A stretch of DNA of 64,000 nucleotides from Streptococcus suis (lineage in GTDB: Bacteria; Bacillota; Bacilli; Lactobacillales; Streptococcaceae). Location: positions 38,665 through 102,664 of the forward strand of contig NZ_JAMWEL010000006.1 of NCBI RefSeq assembly GCF_024509555.1, given 5' to 3'. The stretch's first letter is position 1, and each line of letters starts with the position of its first letter. The position numbers were made by a program, and so were the translations under genes. Below are positions 56,543 to 64,000 of the stretch, piece after piece. Below the pieces are notes generated by a model. The model worked only from the letters and a program-made list of their open reading frames with translations. It was not told the DNA's origin and ran no database searches.

Positions 56543-57670
56543 ATGGCTCAAAATAAAATGTTAGCTATGATTCTTGCTGGTGGTCGTGGAACACGTCTAG
56601 AAGGTTTGACCAAGAAAGTCGCCAAACCAGCGGTCGCATTTGGAGGAAAATATCGTATTATTGATTTCCCTCTTAGTAACTGTGCCAACTCAGGTATCGA
56701 CATTGTCGGAGTATTGACCCAGTACGAACCTGTACTGTTGAACTCTTACGTTGCCCAGTCACAACGATGGGGCTTGGATGTTCAAGGCTCTGGTGTCTTT
56801 GTACTTCCTCCAAGTGAGAAAATCGAAGGTTTTGGTTTATACAAAGGTACTGCTGATGCTATTACCCAAAACATCGACTTTATTGACTTAAACGACCCTG
56901 AGTATGTCTTGATTTTGTCCGGTGACCACATCTACAAGATGAACTATGACAAACTCCTTGATACCCACATTCAGAAAAAAGCAGACGCTACGATTGCCGT
57001 TATCGAAGTACCAATTAAAGAAGCTTCTCGCTTTGGTATCATGAATACTGACGAGGACTATCGTATCGAAGAATTTGAAGAAAAACCTGCAAATCCTAAG
57101 AGCAACTTGGCATCCATGGGTATCTATATCTTTACTTGGAAAACTTTGAAAAAGTATCTCCAAGAGGATGATAAATCTGAGACGTCTTCACACGACTTTG
57201 GTCATGACATTATTCCTAAATACTTGGAAGACGGGCGTACCCTTATCGCCCATCCATTCCGTGGCTACTGGAAGGACGTAGGTACTGTTAACAGCCTTTG
57301 GGAATCAAACATGGACCTGATTGACCATGCTGGTGACTTGGATCTTTCAGACCGTTCATGGAGAATTTACTCAGAAGACAAGGGCTCTCCAGCTCAAGTA
57401 ATCGGTGCCACCGCAACTGTTAAGTCAGCCTACATTGACAAAGGGGCTATCATTGACGGCTATGTAGAACACTCTGTCATTTCAACTGATGTTCAGGTTC
57501 ATAAAGAATCTGTTGTGAAAAACTCCGTCCTTCTTCCTGGGGCTATCATCGGTGAGGGAGTTGAGCTAGACTATGTTATCGTTGCTGAAAATGTTAAGAT
57601 AGCTGACGGAACTAAACTCTCTGGTGACGCTGATAATATCCTCTTGATCGATAAGAATGTAACCAAGTAA
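56543..57670 (+). CDS. glgC: Glucose-1-phosphate adenylyltransferase catalytic subunit
   Basis: Makes ADP-glucose from glucose 1-phosphate and ATP, the committed step of glycogen synthesis. 375 residues. The nucleotide-binding motif is [21 protein letters not shown]; sugar-binding segments are [10 protein letters not shown] and [10 protein letters not shown]. The C-terminus is a left-handed beta-helix. AAGGAG lies ahead of the ATG. First gene of glgCDAB, twelve bases before glgD. Confidence 0.96.
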   Translation: MAQNKMLAMILAGGRGTRLEGLTKKVAKPAVAFGGKYRIIDFPLSNCANSGIDIVGVLTQYEPVLLNSYVAQSQRWGLDVQGSGVFVLPPSEKIEGFGLYKGTADAITQNIDFIDLNDPEYVLILSGDHIYKMNYDKLLDTHIQKKADATIAVIEVPIKEASRFGIMNTDEDYRIEEFEEKPANPKSNLASMGIYIFTWKTLKKYLQEDDKSETSSHDFGHDIIPKYLEDGRTLIAHPFRGYWKDVGTVNSLWESNMDLIDHAGDLDLSDRSWRIYSEDKGSPAQVIGATATVKSAYIDKGAIIDGYVEHSVISTDVQVHKESVVKNSVLLPGAIIGEGVELDYVIVAENVKIADGTKLSGDADNILLIDKNVTK

Positions 57671-57682
57671 GAAAGGACTGCT

Positions 57683-58798
57683 ATGTTAAGAAATACTCTA
57701 GGAATTGTAAATATTGAAGGAAACAATGTACACTTTGGTGACGTAATGGACCATCGTGGTGTCCAAGCCTTTGGTTTTTTGGGACGTTATCGACTAATTG
57801 ACTTCGTTCTATCAAACATGTCAAACTCAGGTATTACAGAGTTCCAAGTTTATATGCCTGTTCGTATGCGCTCAACTATCCAGCACGTTGGTACAGGTAA
57901 ACACTACAACATCAACAGTAAACGTGGTTCACTTCGTTTGCTCAATAGTGTAACGGATCCAAACTCTGTATATCAGCATGATATCAATGCCTTTTCCGAT
58001 AACCTTCATTTCATTGAAAACTCAACCAAAGAATATGTGTTGATTGCACCTTCTTACTTCATCTACAGCCAAGATTTCACCAATGTCATGGATGAACATG
58101 AGAAAACTGGTGCGGACATTACTGTACTTTATAAGAATATTACAGACGCAAAAGAAAACTTTATCGGTTGCCAAACCTTAAAATTCGATGATAACAAGCG
58201 AGTAGTGGCCTTTGAAGAAAACCATGGTAAATATAAAAACCGCCCTGTTTCATTAGAAGCCTACATCATGAAACGTACAACCTTTATAGAGTTGATCAAA
58301 CGTGCCAACAAAGTTTCATCACTCTACTGGTTAAAGGATATTCTTCGTGATACAGTGGATCAATACAAAATCATGGGCTATGCACACCGTGACTTTGTAG
58401 CTTGTATCAATAATGTTGAGTCATATTTCAAAACACAGATTGATTTGATTGACCGCGATACACGTAAACTTCTTTTCAAGAATGACTGGCCAATTCATAC
58501 GCAAACAAGTGATTCTTCTCCTACTCTTTATGGTCCTTTAGCAGAAGTCAAACGCAGTTTGATTGCCAATGGTGCCAATATCAATGGTCAGGTAGAGAAC
58601 TCCGTGATTGACCGCGATGTGATTATTGAAGAAGGTGTTGTCGTCAAGAACTCAATCATTCTCAATGGTGTAACTATCAAAAATGGTTCAACAATTGAAA
58701 ATGCTATAATTGACAAGTCGACAAAGATTGTTCATTCTACAGATATTAAGGGCAGTGAATCAAATCCAGCCTACATCAAAGCACATCAAATCATCTAG
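57683..58798 (+). CDS. glgD: Glucose-1-phosphate adenylyltransferase regulatory subunit GlgD
   Basis: 371-residue paralogue of GlgC. It keeps the fold (FLGRYRLIDFVLSNMSNSGI and a C-terminal beta-helix) but lacks the GGRGTRL nucleotide loop, which is the mark of the non-catalytic GlgD subunit of Firmicutes. GlgC and GlgD form a heterotetramer with better activity than GlgC alone. Eight bases separate it from glgA. Confidence 0.93.
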   Translation: MLRNTLGIVNIEGNNVHFGDVMDHRGVQAFGFLGRYRLIDFVLSNMSNSGITEFQVYMPVRMRSTIQHVGTGKHYNINSKRGSLRLLNSVTDPNSVYQHDINAFSDNLHFIENSTKEYVLIAPSYFIYSQDFTNVMDEHEKTGADITVLYKNITDAKENFIGCQTLKFDDNKRVVAFEENHGKYKNRPVSLEAYIMKRTTFIELIKRANKVSSLYWLKDILRDTVDQYKIMGYAHRDFVACINNVESYFKTQIDLIDRDTRKLLFKNDWPIHTQTSDSSPTLYGPLAEVKRSLIANGANINGQVENSVIDRDVIIEEGVVVKNSIILNGVTIKNGSTIENAIIDKSTKIVHSTDIKGSESNPAYIKAHQII

Positions 58799-58806
58799 GA
58801 GAAATC

Positions 58807-60252
58807 ATGACAAGAAAATCTGTTCTTTTTGTAGCATCTGAAGGACTTCCATTCATCAAGACTGGTGGTTTAGCCGATGTAATCGGTTCCTTACCTAAAG
58901 AATTGGTAAAACAGGGGTTGGATGTCCGTGTGGTTTTACCACTCTATAAGAAAATTGCTATCAATAACCATGCTGATTTTGACTATGTGTCCAGTTTTGA
59001 TGTTCGTGCAGGCGACATTCAGTCCATGGCTAATGTTTACAGCCAAGTAATCGATGGTGTTACCTTCTATTTCATTGAACACCGTGACTTCTTTGAGCGC
59101 GATGAATTGTATGGATACGATGATGATGCCATGCGCTTTGGTTATTTCCAACATGCTACCTGTCGTCTATTAGAAGCCTTGGATTTCTTCCCAGATGTCA
59201 TTCACACGCACGACTGGCACACTGCAGCTCTTCCATTCCTCTGCCGTACTTTCTATAGCTACCGTGACGAATTCCGTGCTATCAAGCATGTCTTCACCAT
59301 TCACAACCTGGCTTTCCAAGGTATTTTCAATAAGCAAGCCCTCTGGTCAGCTCTGGGGATGGATTACAGCTATTACTTAGACGGTATTGCTCGTTTCCAT
59401 GACGAATGCATTTCCTTTATGAAATTAGGAATCTTGTACGCTGACAAGGTAACAACCGTTTCAAATACTTATGCGCGTGAAATTTTGACTGAAGAATTCG
59501 GTGAAAATATGCAACACGTGCTGGAACTTCGTAAGCATGATTTGTGTGGTATTGTCAATGGGATTGATTACGATAGCTGGGATAGTCAGACAGATACATA
59601 TCTTGTAAAGAATTATAGTCTTGAAACAATTGCAGACAAAAAAGCCAATAAATTGGCCTTGCAAGCTCAGTTTGGACTTCCTCAAGATGAACATGTGTTG
59701 ATGATTGGTATCGTATCTCGTTTGACTTGGCAAAAAGGATTCTATCTCTTGACAGAGGTTCTCAGCCATCTACTTCAAGCCCACGTTCAATTTGTCATCT
59801 TGGGCAATGGTGAAGCAGATGTTGAAAACGCCTTTAACCATTTCAAACACGCTTATCCTGAAAAATTCGCCTTCTACCGTGGCTACAATGAACCACTTGC
59901 CCACCAAATTTATGCTGCAAGTGACCTCTTCCTTATGCCGTCCATGTTTGAACCATGTGGTATCAGCCAATTGATTTCTATGCACTATGGAACACTTCCA
60001 TTGGTTCGTGAAACTGGTGGTTTGGTAGATACGGTGACACCATATCACATCGACAGCAAAGAAGGCACCGGCTTTACATTTGGTGGCCGGGATGCCTACA
60101 ATATGCGACAAGTCTATGATTTGGCTCTACAGACCTACTATGACCGTCCAGAAGACTGGTATTCTATGGTCAATCAGGCTATGGAACGTGATTTCAGCTG
60201 GACTGCTTCCGCTGAAAAGTACATCTGGCTCTATCGTGAAATTAGTGGCTAG
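58807..60252 (+). CDS. glgA: Glycogen synthase
   Basis: GT5 enzyme that adds glucose from ADP-glucose to the alpha-1,4 chain. 481 residues. The ADP-glucose loop is KTGGLADVIGSLPKEL near the N-terminus, HTHDWHTA contains a catalytic histidine, and the C-terminal part has SRLTWQKGF and PSMFEPCGISQLISM with the glutamate site. Third gene of the operon. A G+C-rich hairpin (about 60275-60304) between glgA and glgB may reduce glgB expression. Confidence 0.96.
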   Translation: MTRKSVLFVASEGLPFIKTGGLADVIGSLPKELVKQGLDVRVVLPLYKKIAINNHADFDYVSSFDVRAGDIQSMANVYSQVIDGVTFYFIEHRDFFERDELYGYDDDAMRFGYFQHATCRLLEALDFFPDVIHTHDWHTAALPFLCRTFYSYRDEFRAIKHVFTIHNLAFQGIFNKQALWSALGMDYSYYLDGIARFHDECISFMKLGILYADKVTTVSNTYAREILTEEFGENMQHVLELRKHDLCGIVNGIDYDSWDSQTDTYLVKNYSLETIADKKANKLALQAQFGLPQDEHVLMIGIVSRLTWQKGFYLLTEVLSHLLQAHVQFVILGNGEADVENAFNHFKHAYPEKFAFYRGYNEPLAHQIYAASDLFLMPSMFEPCGISQLISMHYGTLPLVRETGGLVDTVTPYHIDSKEGTGFTFGGRDAYNMRQVYDLALQTYYDRPEDWYSMVNQAMERDFSWTASAEKYIWLYREISG

Positions 60253-60320
60253 GTAAGATTTGACAACAAACTGAAGGGGAGTGCGACCATAGTCCACTCC
60301 TTTTCAACAAGGAGATTGCT

Positions 60321-62159
60321 ATGACAGAATTTACTGATTTGGATTTATACTATATGAATTCCGGTGAGCACACCACACTCTACGAGAAAATGGGGGCTCA
60401 TTTAATAAAGGATCGCAATATGATCCTTGGCACCCAATTCCGTGTCTATGCTCCAAATGCAAGAGAAGTTTTCTTGGTTGGAAACTTTAACGACTGGCAA
60501 CGTAGCCATCCAATGCAATGGGAAATTGATGGTGTTTTTCAACTCTATGTAGAAGGTTTAAAATCACTTGAAGATTACAAGTACCTCATTATAACCCATG
60601 ATGGACGTGAAATTTACAAGGCTGATCCATATGCCTTTTTCAGTCAAGTGCGTCCTAATACTGCGTCGACAACCTACAATCCTCGTTATAAGTTTAAAGA
60701 CGATGTCTGGATGTATCATCGTGTCAACTATGACTTTAAGGAGCAACCTGTTTCTATCTACGAAGTTCATTTGGGTTCTTGGAAACAGAAGTTTGCCAAT
60801 AAAAATGAAGGCGGTGCGCCACTTGAGGCCTTCAATAGTTACAAAGAAATTACACCGCTACTCATTGAGCATGTCAAAGAAAATAACTATACCCATATCG
60901 AACTGTTACCAATCACTGAGCATCCTCTAGACGCTTCTTGGGGATATCAGGTTACCGGTTATTACAGTCCAACTAGTCGCTATGGCAAGCCAGATGAACT
61001 TAAATATCTGGTTGATCAATGTCACCAGGCTGGCATTGGTGTCATTCTTGACTGGGTCCCACTACATTTCTGTAAAGATGCCCATGGTCTCTATCAGTTT
61101 GACGGTAGTTGGTTATACGAATATCCACACGAGCAAGACCGTGAAAACCACCAGTGGGGAACCGCAAACTTTGATTTGGGTAAAGGCTTGACACGTTCCT
61201 TCCTTCTCTCAAATCTCAAATATTGGTTGGAATACTTCCACTTTGATGGGATCCGCGTTGACGCCCTGTCCTACCTGCTCTACTGGCGTGGTGAAACGGA
61301 AGATGACAAGATAAACCATGGAGCGATTGATTTTATCAAACGTGTCAACGCCATGGTTCACACCGACTATAAGGGTGTCATGATGATTGCAGAAGATTCT
61401 TCAAGTTTCCCAAAAGTTACTCATTCTCTTGAAGAAGGTGGTATTGGCTTCGATATGAAATGGGATTTGGGTTGGATGAATGATACGCTCAAGTTTGTAG
61501 AACGTCCGTCAGTCTACCGCAAATACCATTCTAACGAAATTACTTTCGGTATGTACTACAACCAGAATGAGCAATTCCTCTTGCCCTTATCTCATGACGA
61601 GGTTGTCCATGGAAAGCATTCCATCATTGATAAGATGAATGGAGATTACGATGATAAGTTCCATTTGGCCCGTGTCTACTACAGCTTCTATTTTGCTCAT
61701 CCAGGTAAGAAATTACTCTTTATGGGCAATGAATGGGGGCATATCCGTGAATGGCATGAGTACACTGAAATGGATTGGAATTTACTAACTTATCCAAATC
61801 ACTCAAGTTTCTATCAAATGATGAAGACCTTGTCTACTTTTTATCGTGAACATGACGCTTTTTGGAAGTATGATTACCAGGCCTACGATAAAGGATTCCA
61901 GTGGGTGAAAATTGATAGCGAAGCTAGTCTCTATGCCTTTTCGCGTATGAGTGATGACCAAGAAATCTTGACCATTCATAATTTTAACGACCAAGAATTG
62001 TTCGATGTCCACCTAGATTTGCCAGCAGATAGCGAATACAAACTTGTCTTCTCTTCTAATGCCATTCCAATGGAAACATTCAGCCTCTTTCCTAATGAAA
62101 ATGGGGCTACAATAACTGTTCCACGATTGACTAGTCTGTATTTAGAGCGGGTGAAATAA
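60321..62159 (+). CDS. glgB: 1,4-alpha-glucan branching enzyme
   Basis: GH13 enzyme that creates alpha-1,6 branches. 612 residues. An N-terminal CBM48 domain (FRVYAPNAREVFLVGNFNDW) precedes the barrel, where the conserved regions are DWVPLHFC, DGIRVDALS (nucleophile aspartate), IAEDSSSFP (acid glutamate) and LSHDEVVHGK. AAGGAG precedes the ATG. Here glgB is the last gene, after glgA, rather than first as in many Firmicutes. No glgP follows in this window. Confidence 0.96.
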   Translation: MTEFTDLDLYYMNSGEHTTLYEKMGAHLIKDRNMILGTQFRVYAPNAREVFLVGNFNDWQRSHPMQWEIDGVFQLYVEGLKSLEDYKYLIITHDGREIYKADPYAFFSQVRPNTASTTYNPRYKFKDDVWMYHRVNYDFKEQPVSIYEVHLGSWKQKFANKNEGGAPLEAFNSYKEITPLLIEHVKENNYTHIELLPITEHPLDASWGYQVTGYYSPTSRYGKPDELKYLVDQCHQAGIGVILDWVPLHFCKDAHGLYQFDGSWLYEYPHEQDRENHQWGTANFDLGKGLTRSFLLSNLKYWLEYFHFDGIRVDALSYLLYWRGETEDDKINHGAIDFIKRVNAMVHTDYKGVMMIAEDSSSFPKVTHSLEEGGIGFDMKWDLGWMNDTLKFVERPSVYRKYHSNEITFGMYYNQNEQFLLPLSHDEVVHGKHSIIDKMNGDYDDKFHLARVYYSFYFAHPGKKLLFMGNEWGHIREWHEYTEMDWNLLTYPNHSSFYQMMKTLSTFYREHDAFWKYDYQAYDKGFQWVKIDSEASLYAFSRMSDDQEILTIHNFNDQELFDVHLDLPADSEYKLVFSSNAIPMETFSLFPNENGATITVPRLTSLYLERVK

Positions 62160-62167
62160 GAACATGT

Positions 62168-62200
62168 AAAGAATGGAGTTCAAAAACTTCATTCTTTTTT
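62168..62200 (+). terminator. Terminator after glgB
   Basis: AAAGAATG-G-AGT and ACT-T-CATTCTTT pair, followed by a T-run on the plus strand. Ends the glgCDAB message. Confidence 0.85.
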
Positions 62201-62205
62201 GCATG

Positions 62206-62236
62206 AAAAAACAACCACCGTTTCCGATGATTGTTT
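62206..62236 (-). terminator. Terminator after the amino-acid binding protein gene
   Basis: On the minus strand AAACAATCATCG, GAAA loop and CGGTGGTTGTTT pair with a few G-T pairs and are followed by T6. Confidence 0.85.
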
Positions 62237-62243
62237 GTCTGAC

Positions 62244-63059
62244 TTATTCAACAGCTGTATAAGTTGCTGCTTTTTCAAGGAAGGTATCAAATTCGCCACT
62301 TGCTTTTATTTCTGCGATTACCTTGTCAATCTCAGTTTTTAAATCTGTACTTCCTTTTGGAAGGGCGATAACTTTTGAGTTTTCATCAATTGTTGGGAAC
62401 TGAGCTGATGCAATAGCAAGATCACTATTTTGTGATACATAACCTGCCGCAACTGGAGAATCCATCAAGACAGCTTCTACCTTACCAGTTTTCAATTCAT
62501 TTACCGCTTCACCCATTTGTGTCAATGAAATAATTTTGGCATCTGCCATATTTTCTTTTGCATAGGTTTCTTGAGTAGAACCTTTTTGAACTGCCAAGGA
62601 TTTTCCTGCAAGTGCATCAACACTTGAAATAGTTTCAGCATTCTCTTTCTTAACAAGAAGGACATCTGCGATTTGGTAATAGCTTTCTGAGAAGTCAAAG
62701 ACTTTTGCACGTTCTTCAGAGTATGATAGACCAGCAATTGCAATGTCAGCCTTTCCTGATTGGACGCTATTCAAAACATTGTCAAAGCTCATTGCTGATA
62801 CTTCCAACTCCACACCAAGTTCATCCGCAATTTTTTGTGCCAGCATAATATCCGCTCCAACAACTTCGTTTTTGCCATCTACAAGCGTTTGAAATTCAAA
62901 TGGTGCATAGTCAGGACTTGTCGCTACAACCAAGGTTCCTTTTTCTTTAATCTTCTCGAGTGTTGATTGGCTTGAAGATGAACTAGTCGAAGAACAAGCT
63001 GCTAGTGTAAATCCTGCTACAAGAGTTGCTGCTAATGTTAATATTTTTTTTAATTTCAT
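62244..63059 (-). CDS. Amino-acid ABC transporter substrate-binding lipoprotein
   Basis: 271-residue family 3 binding protein. The signal peptide ends in the lipobox LAAC, followed by a serine-rich linker. LVVATSPDYAPFEF is the standard entry to the ligand site, with EVVGADIMLAQKIADELG and DIAIAGLSYSEERAKVFDFS completing lobe contacts. No permease or ATPase gene adjoins it, so it must use a transporter encoded elsewhere. ArgR-like boxes in the promoter (63178-63222) suggest arginine or a related cationic amino acid as ligand; the sequence alone does not prove it. Confidence 0.9.
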   Translation of the reverse strand: MKLKKILTLAATLVAGFTLAACSSTSSSSSQSTLEKIKEKGTLVVATSPDYAPFEFQTLVDGKNEVVGADIMLAQKIADELGVELEVSAMSFDNVLNSVQSGKADIAIAGLSYSEERAKVFDFSESYYQIADVLLVKKENAETISSVDALAGKSLAVQKGSTQETYAKENMADAKIISLTQMGEAVNELKTGKVEAVLMDSPVAAGYVSQNSDLAIASAQFPTIDENSKVIALPKGSTDLKTEIDKVIAEIKASGEFDTFLEKAATYTAVE

Positions 63060-63110
63060 AATCTTTTCCTCATTTTCTATTATATGTTATTGAATTACCA
63101 GTTACGGTCA

Positions 63111-63140
63111 TCATCGGACTTTTAAATTATTTTCTGTCAT
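63111..63140 (-). CDS. Nine-codon leader ORF before the binding-protein gene
   Basis: ATG at 63138-63140 follows AGGAGAGGGAA, a stronger ribosome site than that of the main gene, and encodes MTENNLKVR before tandem TGA codons. It lies between the promoter and the gene start, 51 bases before the latter. It ends in a single arginine codon. It may be a leader peptide or chance; no alternative stem was worked out. Confidence 0.4.
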   Translation of the reverse strand: MTENNLKVR

Positions 63141-63169
63141 TTCCCTCTCCTATTTCATAAGTTAAATCA

Positions 63170-63222
63170 ATTATATAGTGTTTTTATACAATTGTCAACT
63201 ATTTTTTGTATTTTTATGCAAT
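63170..63222 (-). promoter_or_regulatory. Promoter with two ArgR-like boxes
   Basis: TTGACA (63193-63198), 17 bases, TATAAT (63170-63175) on the minus strand. ATTGTATAAAAACAC (about 63178-63193) fills the spacer and ATTGCATAAAAATACA (about 63207-63222) lies just upstream. Both resemble arginine boxes of Firmicutes, and binding should repress. Confidence 0.6.
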
Positions 63223-63288
63223 TTAAAAAATAATACCTTTTAATTCTAAAATAAAAGGGGATACTCTCCCCAAAGTTCAACCAGTAAA

Positions 63289-63756
63289 CTACCTAAAATT
63301 CCTATCCCACTCTCCATCAGAATCCTTTTTGGTATAAAAGAACTCAGATATGTCTTCATCATCCATTACTTTTAAAATTTCTAGCAAATCGTAGGCTAGA
63401 TCCATCTTAGGAAGGTCAATCTTTTTAACCCAACGCACTTCTCCTTCTTCTGTTGACCGAAGTGTGCCAGAAAAATTCGTCGCCTTATAGAGAAATACCA
63501 GATAGCGATGACCTTCCTTGTCAGGCCAATGTTTGATACCAACTAAATGAGCATTGGTAATTGTCAAACCAGTCTCCTCTAAGACTTCACGGACAACAGA
63601 GTCATGGAAATTTTCCCCTTCTTCTACGTGGCCTCCAGGAAAGGCAGCGCCAGACCAACGATAGCGTTTCGGATCACGAATTTGCACTACTACATTCCCA
63701 GCCTTATCCTCAATTAAACACATATTGGTCAAAGTAACTGTTTCTTTTCGAGACAT
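63289..63756 (-). CDS. Nudix hydrolase, MutT/MutX-like
   Basis: 155-residue Nudix protein. The Nudix box is GGHVEEGENFHDSVVREV followed by LEETGL, a full match to G-x5-E-x7-R-E-U-x-E-E-x-G-U. The context around WSGAAFPGGHVEEG matches streptococcal MutX, an 8-oxo-dGTP diphosphatase. I start at MSRKETVT after GGGAG; the longer reading runs into the repeat upstream. Substrate is inferred from similarity. Confidence 0.88.
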   Translation of the reverse strand: MSRKETVTLTNMCLIEDKAGNVVVQIRDPKRYRWSGAAFPGGHVEEGENFHDSVVREVLEETGLTITNAHLVGIKHWPDKEGHRYLVFLYKATNFSGTLRSTEEGEVRWVKKIDLPKMDLAYDLLEILKVMDDEDISEFFYTKKDSDGEWDRNFR

Positions 63757-63825
63757 TTTAACTCCCTTTCTCAACTCCGCGCCATGATGACAGACAAACT
63801 TACCTACTGTATACTCTATAATAAC

Positions 63826-63852
63826 AAAAAAAGCCAAGGCAGACCAGCCTTG
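63826..63852 (-). terminator. Terminator upstream of the Nudix gene
   Basis: On the minus strand CAAGGC, six bases, GCCTTG, then GC and a run of seven T residues. It ends a minus-strand transcript that comes from beyond the window end. Confidence 0.85.
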
Positions 63853-63877
63853 ACTCATATAGAATCCCTGAATAAAT

Positions 63878-64000
63878 GGGAGTGGGAAAGACATCCATGA
63901 TGGCTCCGCCCTCACCCACAGAATAATGAAAACGAACACAAAGCCCTCACTAGGTGTATAATCTTAGTGAGGGCTTTGTGGTTGACGAGTTAATGATGTT
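63878..64000. repeat. 123-bp repeat with terminator-like hairpin, copy 2
   Basis: Reverse complement of 39628-39750 with two mismatches; it runs to the last base of the window and may continue. It begins GGGAGTGGGAAAGACAT and includes the 13-base stem AAAGCCCTCACTA/TAGTGAGGGCTTT. Confidence 0.85.

Noticed and set aside
63757..63939. N-terminal extension of the Nudix protein into the repeat
   Set aside because: It runs through a terminator and repeat DNA, and a good ribosome site precedes MSRKETVT.
63925..63945. A cre-like match in repeat copy 2
   Set aside because: The other copy lacks the conserved C and neither copy sits at a promoter, so it is probably chance.

Overview
The window reads as a chromosome segment of a low-G+C Gram-positive coccus, almost certainly a Streptococcus and most likely S. 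suis or a close relative. The reasons are conserved streptococcal gene orders (rbgA-rnhB, murB-potABCD, tdk-prfA-prmC-tsaC-glyA, lepA, ndk, engB-clpX-folA, ung-pyrC), sigma-A promoters with TTGACA/TATAAT hexamers, strong AGGAGG ribosome sites, PyrR attenuators, and an LPNTG-anchored 5'-nucleotidase. The species assignment is inference. About 69 protein genes are supported, most on the minus strand. No rRNA, tRNA or CRISPR array was seen.

Layout. 1-9.9 kb: topA, dprA, maa, then a divergent sulfide/persulfide module (CstR-like repressor against a rhodanese and a CoA-disulfide reductase-rhodanese fusion, both promoters carrying operators), a DUF1836 regulator with a hemolysin III-like protein, a YdcF-like protein, rnhB and rbgA. 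10-18.4 kb: phosphoglucomutase and then an antimicrobial-peptide defence island: histidine kinase, response regulator, a RelBE-type toxin-antitoxin pair, BceB/BceA-like transporter, a single-domain NisI-like lipoprotein, a TraX-like membrane protein, and two paralogous 45-46 residue peptides. Two operators matching the BceR consensus TNACA-N4-TGTAA sit at identical distances from the promoters of the two operons headed by these small genes. 18.4-24.8 kb: an uncharacterised ATP-grasp plus two-esterase operon behind a CodY-like box, a winged-helix protein, an unrecognised 286-residue protein, an SDR and a PvaA-like lysozyme. 24.8-37.8 kb: mainly housekeeping genes, plus an excalibur-domain surface protein and small membrane proteins.

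37.8-46.2 kb: dispersed structured repeats with covarying hairpins, an IS110-family transposase killed by one stop codon, potABCD-murB, a YkgJ-type protein and maf. 46.2-55.4 kb: surface 5'-nucleotidase, pyrC, ung, a membrane glycosyltransferase, and a pyrimidine cluster (pyrK-pyrD and pyrF-PPase-like-pyrE), each unit with its own PyrR attenuator. 55.4-64 kb: a LysR regulator, the glgCDAB glycogen operon with a cre site and a large leader hairpin, an amino-acid binding lipoprotein behind ArgR-like boxes and a nine-codon leader ORF, a Nudix hydrolase, and a 123-bp inverted copy of a repeat found 24 kb upstream.

The most interesting part is the Bce island: regulator, transporter, immunity lipoprotein, TraX-like protein and two unannotated small proteins appear to be one regulon defined by operator geometry.
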